From Pseudomonas sp. SL4(2022) (lineage in GTDB: Bacteria > Pseudomonadota > Gammaproteobacteria > Pseudomonadales > Pseudomonadaceae): DNA of 64,000 nucleotides. Under the pieces are notes generated by a model. The model ran no database searches. It was not told the origin of the DNA and saw only the letters and a program-made list of their open reading frames with translations. Positions 9,342 through 20,977 of the stretch are shown here, in pieces. A program made the position numbers and the translations under genes. Location: contig NZ_CP113060.1 of NCBI RefSeq assembly GCF_026625725.1, forward strand, positions 620,001-684,000, given 5' to 3'. Within the stretch, counting starts at the first letter, position 1, and every line of letters begins with the position of its first letter.

Positions 9342-10496
9342 ATGATCATTTCTGCCTCCACCGACTACCGCGCCGCCGCGCAACGCCGGCTGCCGCCGTT
9401 TCTGTTTCACTACATCGACGGCGGTGCCTATGCCGAGCACACGCTCAAGCGCAACGTCGCCGACCTGGCGGACATTGCGCTGCGCCAACGCGTGCTACGC
9501 AACATGTCGGAACTGAGCCTGGAAACCCGCCTATTCAATGAAACCCTGAGCATGCCGGTGGCCCTGGCCCCGGTCGGCCTGACCGGCATGTACGCCCGCC
9601 GTGGTGAAGTGCAGGCTGCCAAGGCCGCCGCCGCCAAGGGCATCCCCTTTACCCTGTCCACCGTGTCGGTGTGCCCGATAGAAGAAGTCGCGCCGGCCAT
9701 CGACCGGCCGATGTGGTTTCAGCTCTATGTGCTGAAAGACCGTGGCTTTATGAAAAACGCTCTGGAGCGCGCCAAAGCTGCTGGCGTCACCACCCTGGTG
9801 TTTACCGTGGACATGCCCGTACCCGGCGCACGCTACCGCGACGCCCACTCCGGCATGAGCGGCCCGAACGCCCCCGTGCGCCGCATGCTGCAAGCCATGA
9901 CGCACCCGCGTTGGGCCTGGGATGTCGGCCTGCTCGGCAAGCCCCACGACCTGGGCAATATCTCCGCCTACCGGGGCAACCCCACGGGCCTGGCCGACTA
10001 CATCGGCTGGCTGGGCAACAATTTCGACCCCTCGATCAGCTGGAAAGACCTGGAATGGATCCGTGAATTCTGGGACGGCCCGATGGTCATCAAGGGCATC
10101 CTCGATCCGCAGGACGCCAAGGACGCTGTGAGTTTCGGTGCCGACGGCATCGTCGTCTCCAACCACGGCGGCCGTCAGCTTGATGGCGTGATGTCCAGCG
10201 CCCGCGCCCTGCCGGCCATTGCCGATGCGGTAAAAGGCGACTTGGCGATTCTGGCCGACTCCGGCATCCGCACCGGTCTGGACGTGGTGCGCATGATCGC
10301 CCTCGGCGCGGACACGGTGATGCTCGGCCGCGCCTTTATCTATGCACTGGCGGCTGCCGGTGGCGCAGGGGTGAGCAACCTGCTGGAGCTGATCGAGAAG
10401 GAAATGCGCGTGGCCATGGTGCTGACCGGGGCCAAGTCGATCAGCGAGATCACGGCCGACTCGCTGGTGCGCGAACTGCACCACGCCGCATCCTGA
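9342..10496 (+). CDS. lldD: FMN-dependent L-lactate dehydrogenase
   Basis: A 384-residue member of the alpha-hydroxy-acid oxidase family that oxidises L-lactate to pyruvate and passes electrons to the quinone pool at the inner membrane. Visible motifs are the N-terminal [21 protein letters not shown], the FMN/substrate segment [18 protein letters not shown], and the catalytic histidine in [10 protein letters not shown] near residue 274. The start at 9342 gives the family N-terminus; a longer reading from 9261 lies in the spacer after lldP. The next gene starts 14 bases downstream. Confidence 0.96.
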   Translation: MIISASTDYRAAAQRRLPPFLFHYIDGGAYAEHTLKRNVADLADIALRQRVLRNMSELSLETRLFNETLSMPVALAPVGLTGMYARRGEVQAAKAAAAKGIPFTLSTVSVCPIEEVAPAIDRPMWFQLYVLKDRGFMKNALERAKAAGVTTLVFTVDMPVPGARYRDAHSGMSGPNAPVRRMLQAMTHPRWAWDVGLLGKPHDLGNISAYRGNPTGLADYIGWLGNNFDPSISWKDLEWIREFWDGPMVIKGILDPQDAKDAVSFGADGIVVSNHGGRQLDGVMSSARALPAIADAVKGDLAILADSGIRTGLDVVRMIALGADTVMLGRAFIYALAAAGGAGVSNLLELIEKEMRVAMVLTGAKSISEITADSLVRELHHAAS

Positions 10497-10510
10497 CTTT
10501 CGGAGCCTGC

Positions 10511-13318
<2,808 letters not shown>

Positions 13319-13330
13319 CTCAGCCCCAAG

Positions 13331-13350
13331 GCCGGGCACATGTGCCCGGC
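13331..13350. terminator. Palindromic hairpin between convergent genes
   Basis: GCCGGGCACA and TGTGCCCGGC form a perfect 20-base palindrome in the 37-base gap between lldE and the convergent sensor kinase. It lacks a T-run on either side, so it may stop transcription poorly or act as a barrier to convergent transcripts. Confidence 0.6.
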
Positions 13351-13355
13351 CCGCT

Positions 13356-16271
13356 TCAGAAAGCCTGACCCAACAGGCTCAGCGCCACCTGACGCACCTG
13401 AGCCAGATCAATCGGTTTGGCCAGGCAGGCCTGCGCGCCGCGGCGACGTGCCTCGTTGAACAGATTTTCATCCGCGGCAGCGCTGATAATCAGCACCGGC
13501 ACCGACTGCAGGCGCGGGTTCTGGCGCATGGCATCAAGCACCTGCAAGCCATCGCCATCGGGCAGGTCAAGATCCAGCAACAGCAGGGTCGGCGTACATT
13601 GCTCCAGGTCGGCCAGAGCACGCTGCACCGAACCTGCTCCGCGCACCTCGGCAAATTCGCGCAGTGCTTCCTGCACCACCTTCAGGCAGGCTGGGTGGTC
13701 TTCCACGCACAGCACCTCGGCCAGCGGTCGGGACTGCTGCCCTGCTGCAGTGCTCTGCTGAGCAGGCTGTAACGCGGGGGCAGCCGCGCCCGGCAGGTCA
13801 ATCCAGAAGCGACTCCCCGTGCCAACCGTACTGCTAAAGCCCATTTCCCCGGCCATCAGGCTGGCCAGCTCACGGCACAGCACCAGACCAATGCCGGTAC
13901 CTGGAATGCTGGAATTCTCCCGACCCAGGCGCTGGAATGGCTGAAACAGCCCCGCCTGCTGCTCAATGCTGAGCCCCGCCCCATTGTCTTCGACCCACAG
14001 CCGCACACAATCCGAGCGCACTTCGTAGCCCAGCCGAATCAGCCCCTGCGGGCTGTTGTACTTGATCGCGTTGGACAACAGGTTAAGCAGCACCTGGCGC
14101 ACCCGCCGCGGGTCCGCCTGCACATACAGCCCTGCATCCGACTCGGCCAGTACCTGCAACTGCAGTTGCCGCTGCTGCACATCCGGCAGTACCAGCTCGG
14201 CGCAACCATGCAACAGCGCACCCACTTCAACCGGTTGCAGCTTGAGCTGCTGGCGACGGCTCTCGATGCTCGACAGGTCAAGAATGTCATCCACCAGAGC
14301 AGTCAGGTGCCGGCTGGCATTAACGATCTCACGGGCGTAGTCGGCCTCCTGCTTGGCATCGGGCTTTTCCTGAACCTCCAGTTCGATCAACTGACCAAAG
14401 CCGTAAATCGCATTGAGCGGCGTGCGCAGTTCATGGCTCATGCTCGACAGAAAACGGCTCTTGGCCTGACTGGCAGCCTGGGCCTCCAGGCTGGTGCGAC
14501 GCAGGTCTTCCTGCACCTGCTTGAGGCGGGTGATATCGACATGGGTGCCGGCCGCGCGCAAGGCGCGCCCATCAGCGTCACGCTCCAGGACTTTGCCGCG
14601 ACTGAGCAGCCAAACATAATCGCCCTGCGCATCGGCGTAGCGATACTCGGCCTCGAAACGATCCTCACTACTGCTGGCAAACAGCTGACGCAGGTGGCGG
14701 ATACGCTCCAGATCATTGGGATGCACACGCTGGTTAAACTCGCTGAAGGCCATGCGCGCCTGTGTCAGCCCGAAGCGTTTGAGAAAACGCTCGCTGAGGC
14801 TGATGCTCATGGTTTGCGCGTCAACCTCCCAAAGGCTTTCGGTGGTGCTTTCCAGCACCAGTTGGAGAATCCGCTGCGCCTCGACCCGCTGCGTTTCACT
14901 GGCCTGCAATTGCTCACCGGTCTGCTGCACGGCCTTGGCCATACTCACCAACTCATCGATCTGGCTACTCTGCGCCGCAGGTTGGTAATTGCCCTGCCCC
15001 AGCTCGCGCATCATGCCAATAACCCCATCAATCGGCTGCACCAATTGCTCACTCAGCCGCCGCGAACGCAACCACATCAGCGCAAAGAACAGCAGATAGA
15101 ACAACACCAGACCGAGAATCAGCAGATAACCGATGTACAGGTAGCGCTCAGCCAGGCGGTTGGTCTCACTGAAGATATTGGCTTCATCCACCACCAGCAG
15201 CAGCTGCCAGCCGGTCTGCGGAATCTCGCTCCAGGCAATCAACTGCTTGCGCCCACCGAGCATGACCTCCTGCACATTGCCCTGTCCTGCGGTCATGGCC
15301 TGCAGCAGCGGCTGCATCTCGGCACGCTTGCCCAGATTGAAGTCCTCAGGCTTGAGTACCTCGCGGCGCACGGCCTCGGCATAGGAGTATTCAGTCAGCT
15401 CGCGCAGGCCGAAATCCTCTTCACCCGCTTGCGGCAAAGCCATGATGTTATGGTCGCGGCTGACCAGCATGGCGTAACCCTTCCACGGCACATCCAGCTC
15501 ACCGATCTCGCCGAGCATCTGCCCCACGGTGATATCCAGTCCCACCACCCCTTCCAGAAAATCACCGCGATAAACCGGTGCCACGGCCGACATCATCCAG
15601 CCCATGCCTGCTGGATCGAGGTAGACGTCAGTCCAGGCCACCTTGCGCTCCGGGTTGTGCTTGGCGTCAGCCAGGTAATAGAAGTTGTAATCGGGTATCA
15701 CCATGTCATGGGGATATTGCTCGTGCGTCATGAAAAAAGGGTAGATGCGGTTATAGCTGTCCCAACTGTTGAAGTAGGCCGCCGCCACCCGTGGGTTGGC
15801 CTTCTGAATCGAGCGCATCAGCGGGTCAAGCTGCGACAGCCGCATTGCCTTGCCATGATCCTGCTGCGCCACGGGCGTGCTGTTGGCATAAAAGGACGCC
15901 GCACGACCATCGTCGCTGCGGGTGTAATACACCCCATTGTCCGTTAGGGCATGACGCTGGCGCTCCAGCTCATCGGGCTGAAAGCGTTGATCAAGCAAGG
16001 CATTCAGTGCTGCATCCCGAAAAATCTGCACCTGCGCCTCAACCGAACGCAGACGCCCATCAATCACCTGACCTTCACGCTGAACCGCCGCTGCCAAGTC
16101 CTTAAGGGCGCTCTCCTGCAGATGCTCGATCTGCGCATCGCGAATCGCGGCATTGCTCAGCAAATACACCGTGATCAACACTGACTCGACAAGAATCAAC
16201 GGGATCAGGGCGCTCTGCACAAAAGCGCGCCAGATCCACTGGCGCAAGGGATAACGCGGTACACGCGACAT
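13356..16271 (-). CDS. Hybrid sensor histidine kinase / response regulator
   Basis: A 971-residue inner-membrane sensor. The first helix lies at residues about 13-36, followed by a large periplasmic region resembling a double Cache domain (contains YTRSDDGRAASFYAN and DVYLDPAGMGWMMSAVAP). A second helix near 375-398 leads to a HAMP-like linker, a PAS domain (about 475-600), the HisKA box SHELRTPLNAIYGF, a HATPase with NLLSNAIKYNSP and GTGIGL, and a C-terminal receiver with D in LLLLDLDLPDGDG. The partner output is not encoded next to it. Cache domains often bind small organic acids, which would suit its position beside the lactate genes, but that is only inference. Confidence 0.92.
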   Translation of the reverse strand: MSRVPRYPLRQWIWRAFVQSALIPLILVESVLITVYLLSNAAIRDAQIEHLQESALKDLAAAVQREGQVIDGRLRSVEAQVQIFRDAALNALLDQRFQPDELERQRHALTDNGVYYTRSDDGRAASFYANSTPVAQQDHGKAMRLSQLDPLMRSIQKANPRVAAAYFNSWDSYNRIYPFFMTHEQYPHDMVIPDYNFYYLADAKHNPERKVAWTDVYLDPAGMGWMMSAVAPVYRGDFLEGVVGLDITVGQMLGEIGELDVPWKGYAMLVSRDHNIMALPQAGEEDFGLRELTEYSYAEAVRREVLKPEDFNLGKRAEMQPLLQAMTAGQGNVQEVMLGGRKQLIAWSEIPQTGWQLLLVVDEANIFSETNRLAERYLYIGYLLILGLVLFYLLFFALMWLRSRRLSEQLVQPIDGVIGMMRELGQGNYQPAAQSSQIDELVSMAKAVQQTGEQLQASETQRVEAQRILQLVLESTTESLWEVDAQTMSISLSERFLKRFGLTQARMAFSEFNQRVHPNDLERIRHLRQLFASSSEDRFEAEYRYADAQGDYVWLLSRGKVLERDADGRALRAAGTHVDITRLKQVQEDLRRTSLEAQAASQAKSRFLSSMSHELRTPLNAIYGFGQLIELEVQEKPDAKQEADYAREIVNASRHLTALVDDILDLSSIESRRQQLKLQPVEVGALLHGCAELVLPDVQQRQLQLQVLAESDAGLYVQADPRRVRQVLLNLLSNAIKYNSPQGLIRLGYEVRSDCVRLWVEDNGAGLSIEQQAGLFQPFQRLGRENSSIPGTGIGLVLCRELASLMAGEMGFSSTVGTGSRFWIDLPGAAAPALQPAQQSTAAGQQSRPLAEVLCVEDHPACLKVVQEALREFAEVRGAGSVQRALADLEQCTPTLLLLDLDLPDGDGLQVLDAMRQNPRLQSVPVLIISAAADENLFNEARRRGAQACLAKPIDLAQVRQVALSLLGQAF

Positions 16272-16413
16272 ACGGCAATCTCATCCAGAACAGTCGGTTA
16301 TGCAGACAACCATCATAGCCGGCTACGCCCTGACGCGTCCGCAGACAAATGCCGGGTCGACGCTGTGGAACCTTTGGCGTAAACTCGCGTCCCAGTAGCA
16401 GAGCAAAAGTTTC

Positions 16414-16805
16414 GGGGCCGATTAGGATTCGACGCCGGTAGCGAAGCTCGAGGTGCATGCCGACTTGGTAACAGAAGTCGTAAATCCACTGTTGCAACTT
16501 TCTATAGTTGCCAATGACGAAAACTACGAGGGCTACGCTCTCGCTGCGTAAGCGGCGCGACTAGTCCTTCTGGTAGCTTCGGCTCCAGCGATCACTAGGG
16601 GATGCCTGTAAACCTGAAGTGATTGTCATGCAGAACAGGATCGCCGCGTAGTACGTTGTGGACGAAGTGGCTAAAACTTACACAACTCGTCCAAAGCACC
16701 CTGCCCGTCGGGCGGCTGCGGATTAACTCAATAGACACGGCTAAGCATGTAGTACCGACAGTGGAGAACTGGCGGACGGGGGTTCAAATCCCCCCGGCTC
16801 CACCA
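16414..16805 (+). ncRNA. ssrA: Transfer-messenger RNA (tmRNA)
   Basis: The 5' end GGGGCCGATTAGGATTCGAC and the 3' end GGTTCAAATCC...CGGCTCCACCA form the tRNA-like domain: GGGGCCG pairs with CGGCTCC, and the T arm and encoded CCA are present. The tag reading frame starts at GCC 16510 and stops at TAA 16549-16551, encoding ANDENYEGYALAA, which ends in the expected LAA degron. It rescues stalled ribosomes together with SmpB. Its 3' end is an integration site: the island starts directly after it. Confidence 0.97.
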
Positions 16806-16806
16806 A
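16789..16806. repeat. attL (18-bp direct repeat in ssrA 3' end)
   Basis: TCCCCCCGGCTCCACCAA overlaps the last 17 bases of ssrA plus one base. The same 18 bases recur at 60893-60910. Integration restores a complete tmRNA 3' end on this side. Confidence 0.9.
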
Positions 16807-16856
16807 TCCAAGCCTGGAACCCGTCTAGAACGAGGGTTTCAGGCGGTTAGGACAGA

Positions 16857-16904
16857 GGTAGATATCGCGCAGTCCAACTGCAAACCCTAAGGGCGATATC
16901 TACC
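16857..16904 (+). promoter_or_regulatory. Inverted repeat abutting the integrase start
   Basis: GGTAGATATCGC (16857-16868) and GCGATATCTACC (16893-16904) are perfect 12-base arms around a 24-base loop, and the right arm ends at the base before the integrase ATG. A weak ribosome site (TAAGGG, 16888-16893) lies in the loop edge. It may be a recombinase/excisionase arm site or an RNA structure gating integrase translation. Confidence 0.65.
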
Positions 16905-19256
16905 ATGTCCAAACCGTTCAAGCGCAACCACCCGCTTCACCTCTGCCGTTCTGGCAATAGCTTCCAATACAACCGCATCTTTCCTGAGGGTTTCCCCTCG
17001 GCTCCCGGCATTCCGAAACAAATTCGCTGGTCACTCGGACTGGACTTCGGCATAGCCGCACGCTGCGCAGAACTCTTGAATCGCAGCTTCGATCTGCTGG
17101 TCAATCAGGCACTCGAACAACGCTGGCACACCCAACGTGTTGCCACCGCCATTGAGCGAATCCGTGCAGAGTTCAAGGAAACCTTACAGCACATCCAGCT
17201 CCCCCTGGGCGAACTCCCTAGCCCCCAGATGCTGGCCTGCGCGGACTTGGCACAGGGCTATGAACGACTAAATCAGGCCTGTCGAATCGCCAACCCCATG
17301 GCACTCGATACAGATGGTTTGTATCGCCTAACGCTCACTCCCAGTACAGAACTGCGCAGCCGCTTGCTAGTGGATTTCCATCGCTTCGACTGGTGTTTGG
17401 ATACGTCAGAATTTGAGGTCGCGTGCTGGAAGGCGGCGTACATCTTCCAGGGAATAGTCGAGTTGGAGCGTTTGGAAATTCGAGGACACCTGACTGAGAT
17501 AAGACGGTTTCAAGTCATGGTTCATGCCTTGTACGACTACCTGGCGTACGTACGGAAAGATCATGGCGTAGGGCTCCACCATATTCCGATAGGTTTGCCG
17601 CAATCGGTAAGCGAGCTGCTGAGCAAACCATCGCACCAGGAAAACAGCGACTGCAAGCACCTCGAATGTCTGTTCCTGTCCCAGGATAAGGACGGCTACT
17701 TTGTGCTCGAAATTGATCTCGCACCGCTGTCGATTCCTGGCCCGACCCTGCACCTGAACCTACGCACGACCTCCATCATCAAGGCGACGCTCGCCTTCAT
17801 CATGGTGATGAAGGAAGTCGGCGACTGCCTCGATGAACTGAAACTCACGAACACCATCAGCGGTGATGCGGTTGCATCTGCGATGGCCGAGATCACAGAG
17901 CTGTTTTGCCGATACCTCGATCTCAATCAGGGTGACCATCCCTTGCTGCCTTCCCCTCACATGAACCCAGCAGGCGATCCAGAAACGGCTGACCCAAAGA
18001 TCGTGGCAGCAATCACGGCCATGGCCAATCTACTGCCGGCGTCGCAGCAGAATAGCCTGCAGCACCTTCTGAACGCACCTCCTCCGGTTTATCCAGGCAA
18101 CGAGCTACCGAGCCGAGCGCTGCGCTTCGGTCAATTGGTGGACGAGTTCAGCCAGCAACAGGAAATAGAGCAGACGTGGTCGCATCCAAGAACGCGGCAG
18201 TTGAACCTATCTAGACTGGGGGCACTCGTCGAGATCGTTGGTGCCGACCGCGTAGCATCAACACTCACACGGGCTGAGACCATCAAAATCCGGGATCAGA
18301 TACGTCTGTATCCTCGCAACCGCAACAAGCTGTTTGGCTGCAAAAATGCCCCACTTCATCAAGTGATCGGCAAAGGTACTTACACGCCCATTCACCCGCG
18401 AACGGGCAAGCAATACTTCGAGCTCTTACAGCGCGTACTTCGATATGGACTGGACTTCGAGCTGATCCCTAGTGATCCCAGCTCAGGCCTCACTTTTAAC
18501 ACCAAAGGTGCAGCGCCGGCTCGGCGCCGTACCTGGGGCCGAGACCAACTAGAAAGGGCCCTGCGCGGGCCGGTTTACACACTTAAAGAGCCGGCTCGCT
18601 GGAGGATGGGTGACTTCAAGTTCTGGCTCCCGCTGCTCGGTGCCTACCAGGGAGCTCGACTGAATGAGTTATGCCAACTTACGGTTGGGGATATCCGTAA
18701 AGAACATGACATCTGGTACATGAGCCTTAACGATGACGGCGACGATGAAAGCGGGATGGCTCAGAAGCGACTGAAGAACATGCAGAGTCGCAGAAACGTG
18801 CCGCTCCATCGCGCGGTACTTGAAGCCGGCTTTTTAACCTTTGTCGAACACCGCAAGGCCATTCCGGGCAGCACGTCAGCATCGCAACTCTTCGGCGGAC
18901 TGACATCACATGGCACAAGCCACTCAAGCCATACCGCGAGTAAGTGGTTCCTTGGGAACGGTACAAGCAGCGGTGGGTATCTGCAGCAATGCGGTCTAGG
19001 CCAGGAAAGACTGACCTTCCATGGACTGCGGCACACGTTCATCAACCAGGCCAGACAGCAAAATTTAGACGTCCTAGTTGTCAAAGCGCTGGTAGGCCAT
19101 ACCGATGACAGTGTGACAAGCCAGTATGGCGATGCATATTCATTGCAAGTGCTGAACTCAGTGCTACAGAAACTGGATTACAACATCGACACGTCGCATA
19201 TCCACTATCTCAACTACTTAAACCTAGCGTCAAAAAAGCATTCACCAACAATTTAA
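16905..19256 (+). CDS. Large tyrosine recombinase/integrase
   Basis: A 783-residue site-specific recombinase. The N-terminus (HLCRSGNSFQYNRIFPEGFP) resembles the DUF6538-type N-terminal domain of large proteobacterial integrases. The C-terminal catalytic domain has R in QGARLNELCQL (near 585), HGLRHTF (H706, R709), GHTDDS and the nucleophile Y in SQYGDAY (near 742). It lies about 100 bases inside attL, so it is the best candidate for the enzyme that inserted the island into ssrA. A second, smaller recombinase follows, with a 40-bp palindrome between them. Confidence 0.93.
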   Translation: MSKPFKRNHPLHLCRSGNSFQYNRIFPEGFPSAPGIPKQIRWSLGLDFGIAARCAELLNRSFDLLVNQALEQRWHTQRVATAIERIRAEFKETLQHIQLPLGELPSPQMLACADLAQGYERLNQACRIANPMALDTDGLYRLTLTPSTELRSRLLVDFHRFDWCLDTSEFEVACWKAAYIFQGIVELERLEIRGHLTEIRRFQVMVHALYDYLAYVRKDHGVGLHHIPIGLPQSVSELLSKPSHQENSDCKHLECLFLSQDKDGYFVLEIDLAPLSIPGPTLHLNLRTTSIIKATLAFIMVMKEVGDCLDELKLTNTISGDAVASAMAEITELFCRYLDLNQGDHPLLPSPHMNPAGDPETADPKIVAAITAMANLLPASQQNSLQHLLNAPPPVYPGNELPSRALRFGQLVDEFSQQQEIEQTWSHPRTRQLNLSRLGALVEIVGADRVASTLTRAETIKIRDQIRLYPRNRNKLFGCKNAPLHQVIGKGTYTPIHPRTGKQYFELLQRVLRYGLDFELIPSDPSSGLTFNTKGAAPARRRTWGRDQLERALRGPVYTLKEPARWRMGDFKFWLPLLGAYQGARLNELCQLTVGDIRKEHDIWYMSLNDDGDDESGMAQKRLKNMQSRRNVPLHRAVLEAGFLTFVEHRKAIPGSTSASQLFGGLTSHGTSHSSHTASKWFLGNGTSSGGYLQQCGLGQERLTFHGLRHTFINQARQQNLDVLVVKALVGHTDDSVTSQYGDAYSLQVLNSVLQKLDYNIDTSHIHYLNYLNLASKKHSPTI

Positions 19257-19308
19257 TGACCATTAATGGTAAACAATAAAAAATCGCCAACCAATAGAAA
19301 AAATAATA

Positions 19309-19348
19309 ACCGTCGAATACTCCTGTAATTACAGGAGTATTCGACGGT
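19309..19348. repeat. 40-bp perfect palindrome between the recombinase genes
   Basis: The left arm ACCGTCGAATACTCCTGTAA (19309-19328) is followed at once by its exact reverse complement (19329-19348), with no loop. On the minus strand it is followed by a T-rich stretch, but no gene ends there from that side, and on the plus strand there is no T-run, so it is not an obvious terminator. A recombinase or replication-protein site is possible. Confidence 0.9.
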
Positions 19349-19448
19349 GAGGATAATTTTCTAAGATTTGGTATCTTGCCAAAATTGAATTGGACAAATA
19401 GATTTGCTCCGAAGCCGCTTACTTCAAGCAGCGATACAGGGTAGTCCC

Positions 19449-20759
19449 ATGCAAATCCAGAGCACACAAGCTGAACAGAACTTAGCAAGATTTCTACTCA
19501 AGGATGGCACTGCCATCGAGTGCGACATCTCAAATGTCGGAAAGATCACCAACATTATTGCCTCGCTCGGTGGTGTGCAATGCAACAACTTCTTTCATTC
19601 CGAAGCTAACAGTGAAGCTTACGATGTATACACCTGCACGCTAACCGAGCACATTAACAACATCATTCGCGGCATACGCGCTTCGAAAGACGGTACAAAC
19701 AGAAGCAAAGCATTAAGTATAAGTCGCCTGGAAAAGATAGGTGCTTTTCTGATTCGCAAAAGAAAAAGAGACAAGTCTGATAGGCATGACCGCCTCGCCT
19801 CTTCTCTCAGCATGAGCGATGCTGATGACATCGAGGTTTATCTTGAAAAATTCCTAGAAGAGCAAACGGGAAAAACATATAAGTCTCTAACCATGACCAT
19901 GTACTTTCAGCTTTTCAATAGAATTGCTCGCATGGCAGCCGAGCGAGATTTAGTGAGGCGAGCGCCAAAAATCAAATACAAGCATCACTCTCCAGAAGAC
20001 CCTGAGACTCCAGTTCTGCATAAGGAAGATCTGCAAGAATTGCTAAACGGATGGATTTACAAGGATTACAATCTTGAAAGCACTAAGATAAATCCAAATG
20101 CCGACTCCTGGAAATTTTGGCTCATACCGTTGGGCATGTTCACCGGCGCTCGACTGAATGAGCTTTGCCAATTGAATGCACGAGATATATCGAAAGATTC
20201 TAAGGGCATCTGGATACTCGAAATCACTGACAAATTACATACTCAAAATTGTAAGACGACAAACTCTAAACGAAGAATCCCTCTGCATCCCACGCTAATA
20301 GAGATGGGATTCCTAGACTTCTGGGCCGAGCAGAAAGAACGTTTCGGCGCTAGAACCCAGCTATTTACAGAGCTGACATATTCGAAAAACTATCATTACT
20401 CACGCCAGCCCAGCAGATTCTTTAGCGGTAAGAATATTGGGGATGGCTACATGGGCAAACTGATGATACCCCAGGATCGCCAGACACCAAGCTTTCGCTC
20501 ATTACGCCGTACTTTTGCTGAAACGCTAGCAATCGAAGACACACCAATTTCTTGCATAGCGACGTTACTCGGTCACCAAGATGACAAAACAGACACCACC
20601 CTTAAACACTATGTGAAGAGGATCTCCAGCCAGCGAAAGCTTTCGATCTTGGTGGAAAATCTAATATATGACATCGACTTTTCACACATTCACTGGCGGA
20701 ATTACAAGCCTTTGCTAGAAAGCCAGCGGAACCGCGCTTTACGAGGCCGCCGGGCGTAA
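19449..20759 (+). CDS. Second tyrosine recombinase-like protein
   Basis: A 436-residue protein whose C-terminal half is clearly related to the first recombinase: GARLNELCQL, a GHQDD segment and a terminal region with IDFSHIHW, against IDTSHIHY in the first. The box-II motif reads FRSLRRTF, so the usual histidine of HxxR is Arg while the arginine is kept; the nucleophile candidate is Y in KHYVKR. The start at 19449 has CAGGG 8 bases upstream; an upstream ATG at 19404 lacks a ribosome site. It may assist the first enzyme or act at another site. Confidence 0.85.
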   Translation: MQIQSTQAEQNLARFLLKDGTAIECDISNVGKITNIIASLGGVQCNNFFHSEANSEAYDVYTCTLTEHINNIIRGIRASKDGTNRSKALSISRLEKIGAFLIRKRKRDKSDRHDRLASSLSMSDADDIEVYLEKFLEEQTGKTYKSLTMTMYFQLFNRIARMAAERDLVRRAPKIKYKHHSPEDPETPVLHKEDLQELLNGWIYKDYNLESTKINPNADSWKFWLIPLGMFTGARLNELCQLNARDISKDSKGIWILEITDKLHTQNCKTTNSKRRIPLHPTLIEMGFLDFWAEQKERFGARTQLFTELTYSKNYHYSRQPSRFFSGKNIGDGYMGKLMIPQDRQTPSFRSLRRTFAETLAIEDTPISCIATLLGHQDDKTDTTLKHYVKRISSQRKLSILVENLIYDIDFSHIHWRNYKPLLESQRNRALRGRRA

Positions 20760-20841
20760 TAACGAGCATCTGAATAACCAAGATGGTTTCAGTCTCTATC
20801 TCCTCTTTGTGAGGATCGCATGATGCGAGCTTCGAACACCT

Positions 20842-20870
20842 AAAGGCCGGAAATTTTCCCGGCCTTTTTA
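20842..20870 (+). terminator. Intrinsic terminator after second recombinase
   Basis: AAAGGCCGG and CCGGCCTTT form a 9-bp stem around an 8-base loop and run into a T stretch. It closes the recombinase transcription unit before the replication gene. Confidence 0.85.
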
Positions 20871-20977
20871 TTTAATCGGCAAACACTTGCAATAACCAAT
20901 CCTGTAAGTATTATTCACACAGGCACGACGCCTGTATAACCTTCTCACTCTCTGCACGACGCACTTACCCGTAGGTA

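Noticed and set aside
14166..15947. A 593-codon plus-strand frame inside the hybrid sensor kinase
   Set aside because: It is the antisense of a well-supported histidine kinase gene with all kinase boxes present; long antisense frames are common in GC-rich DNA.
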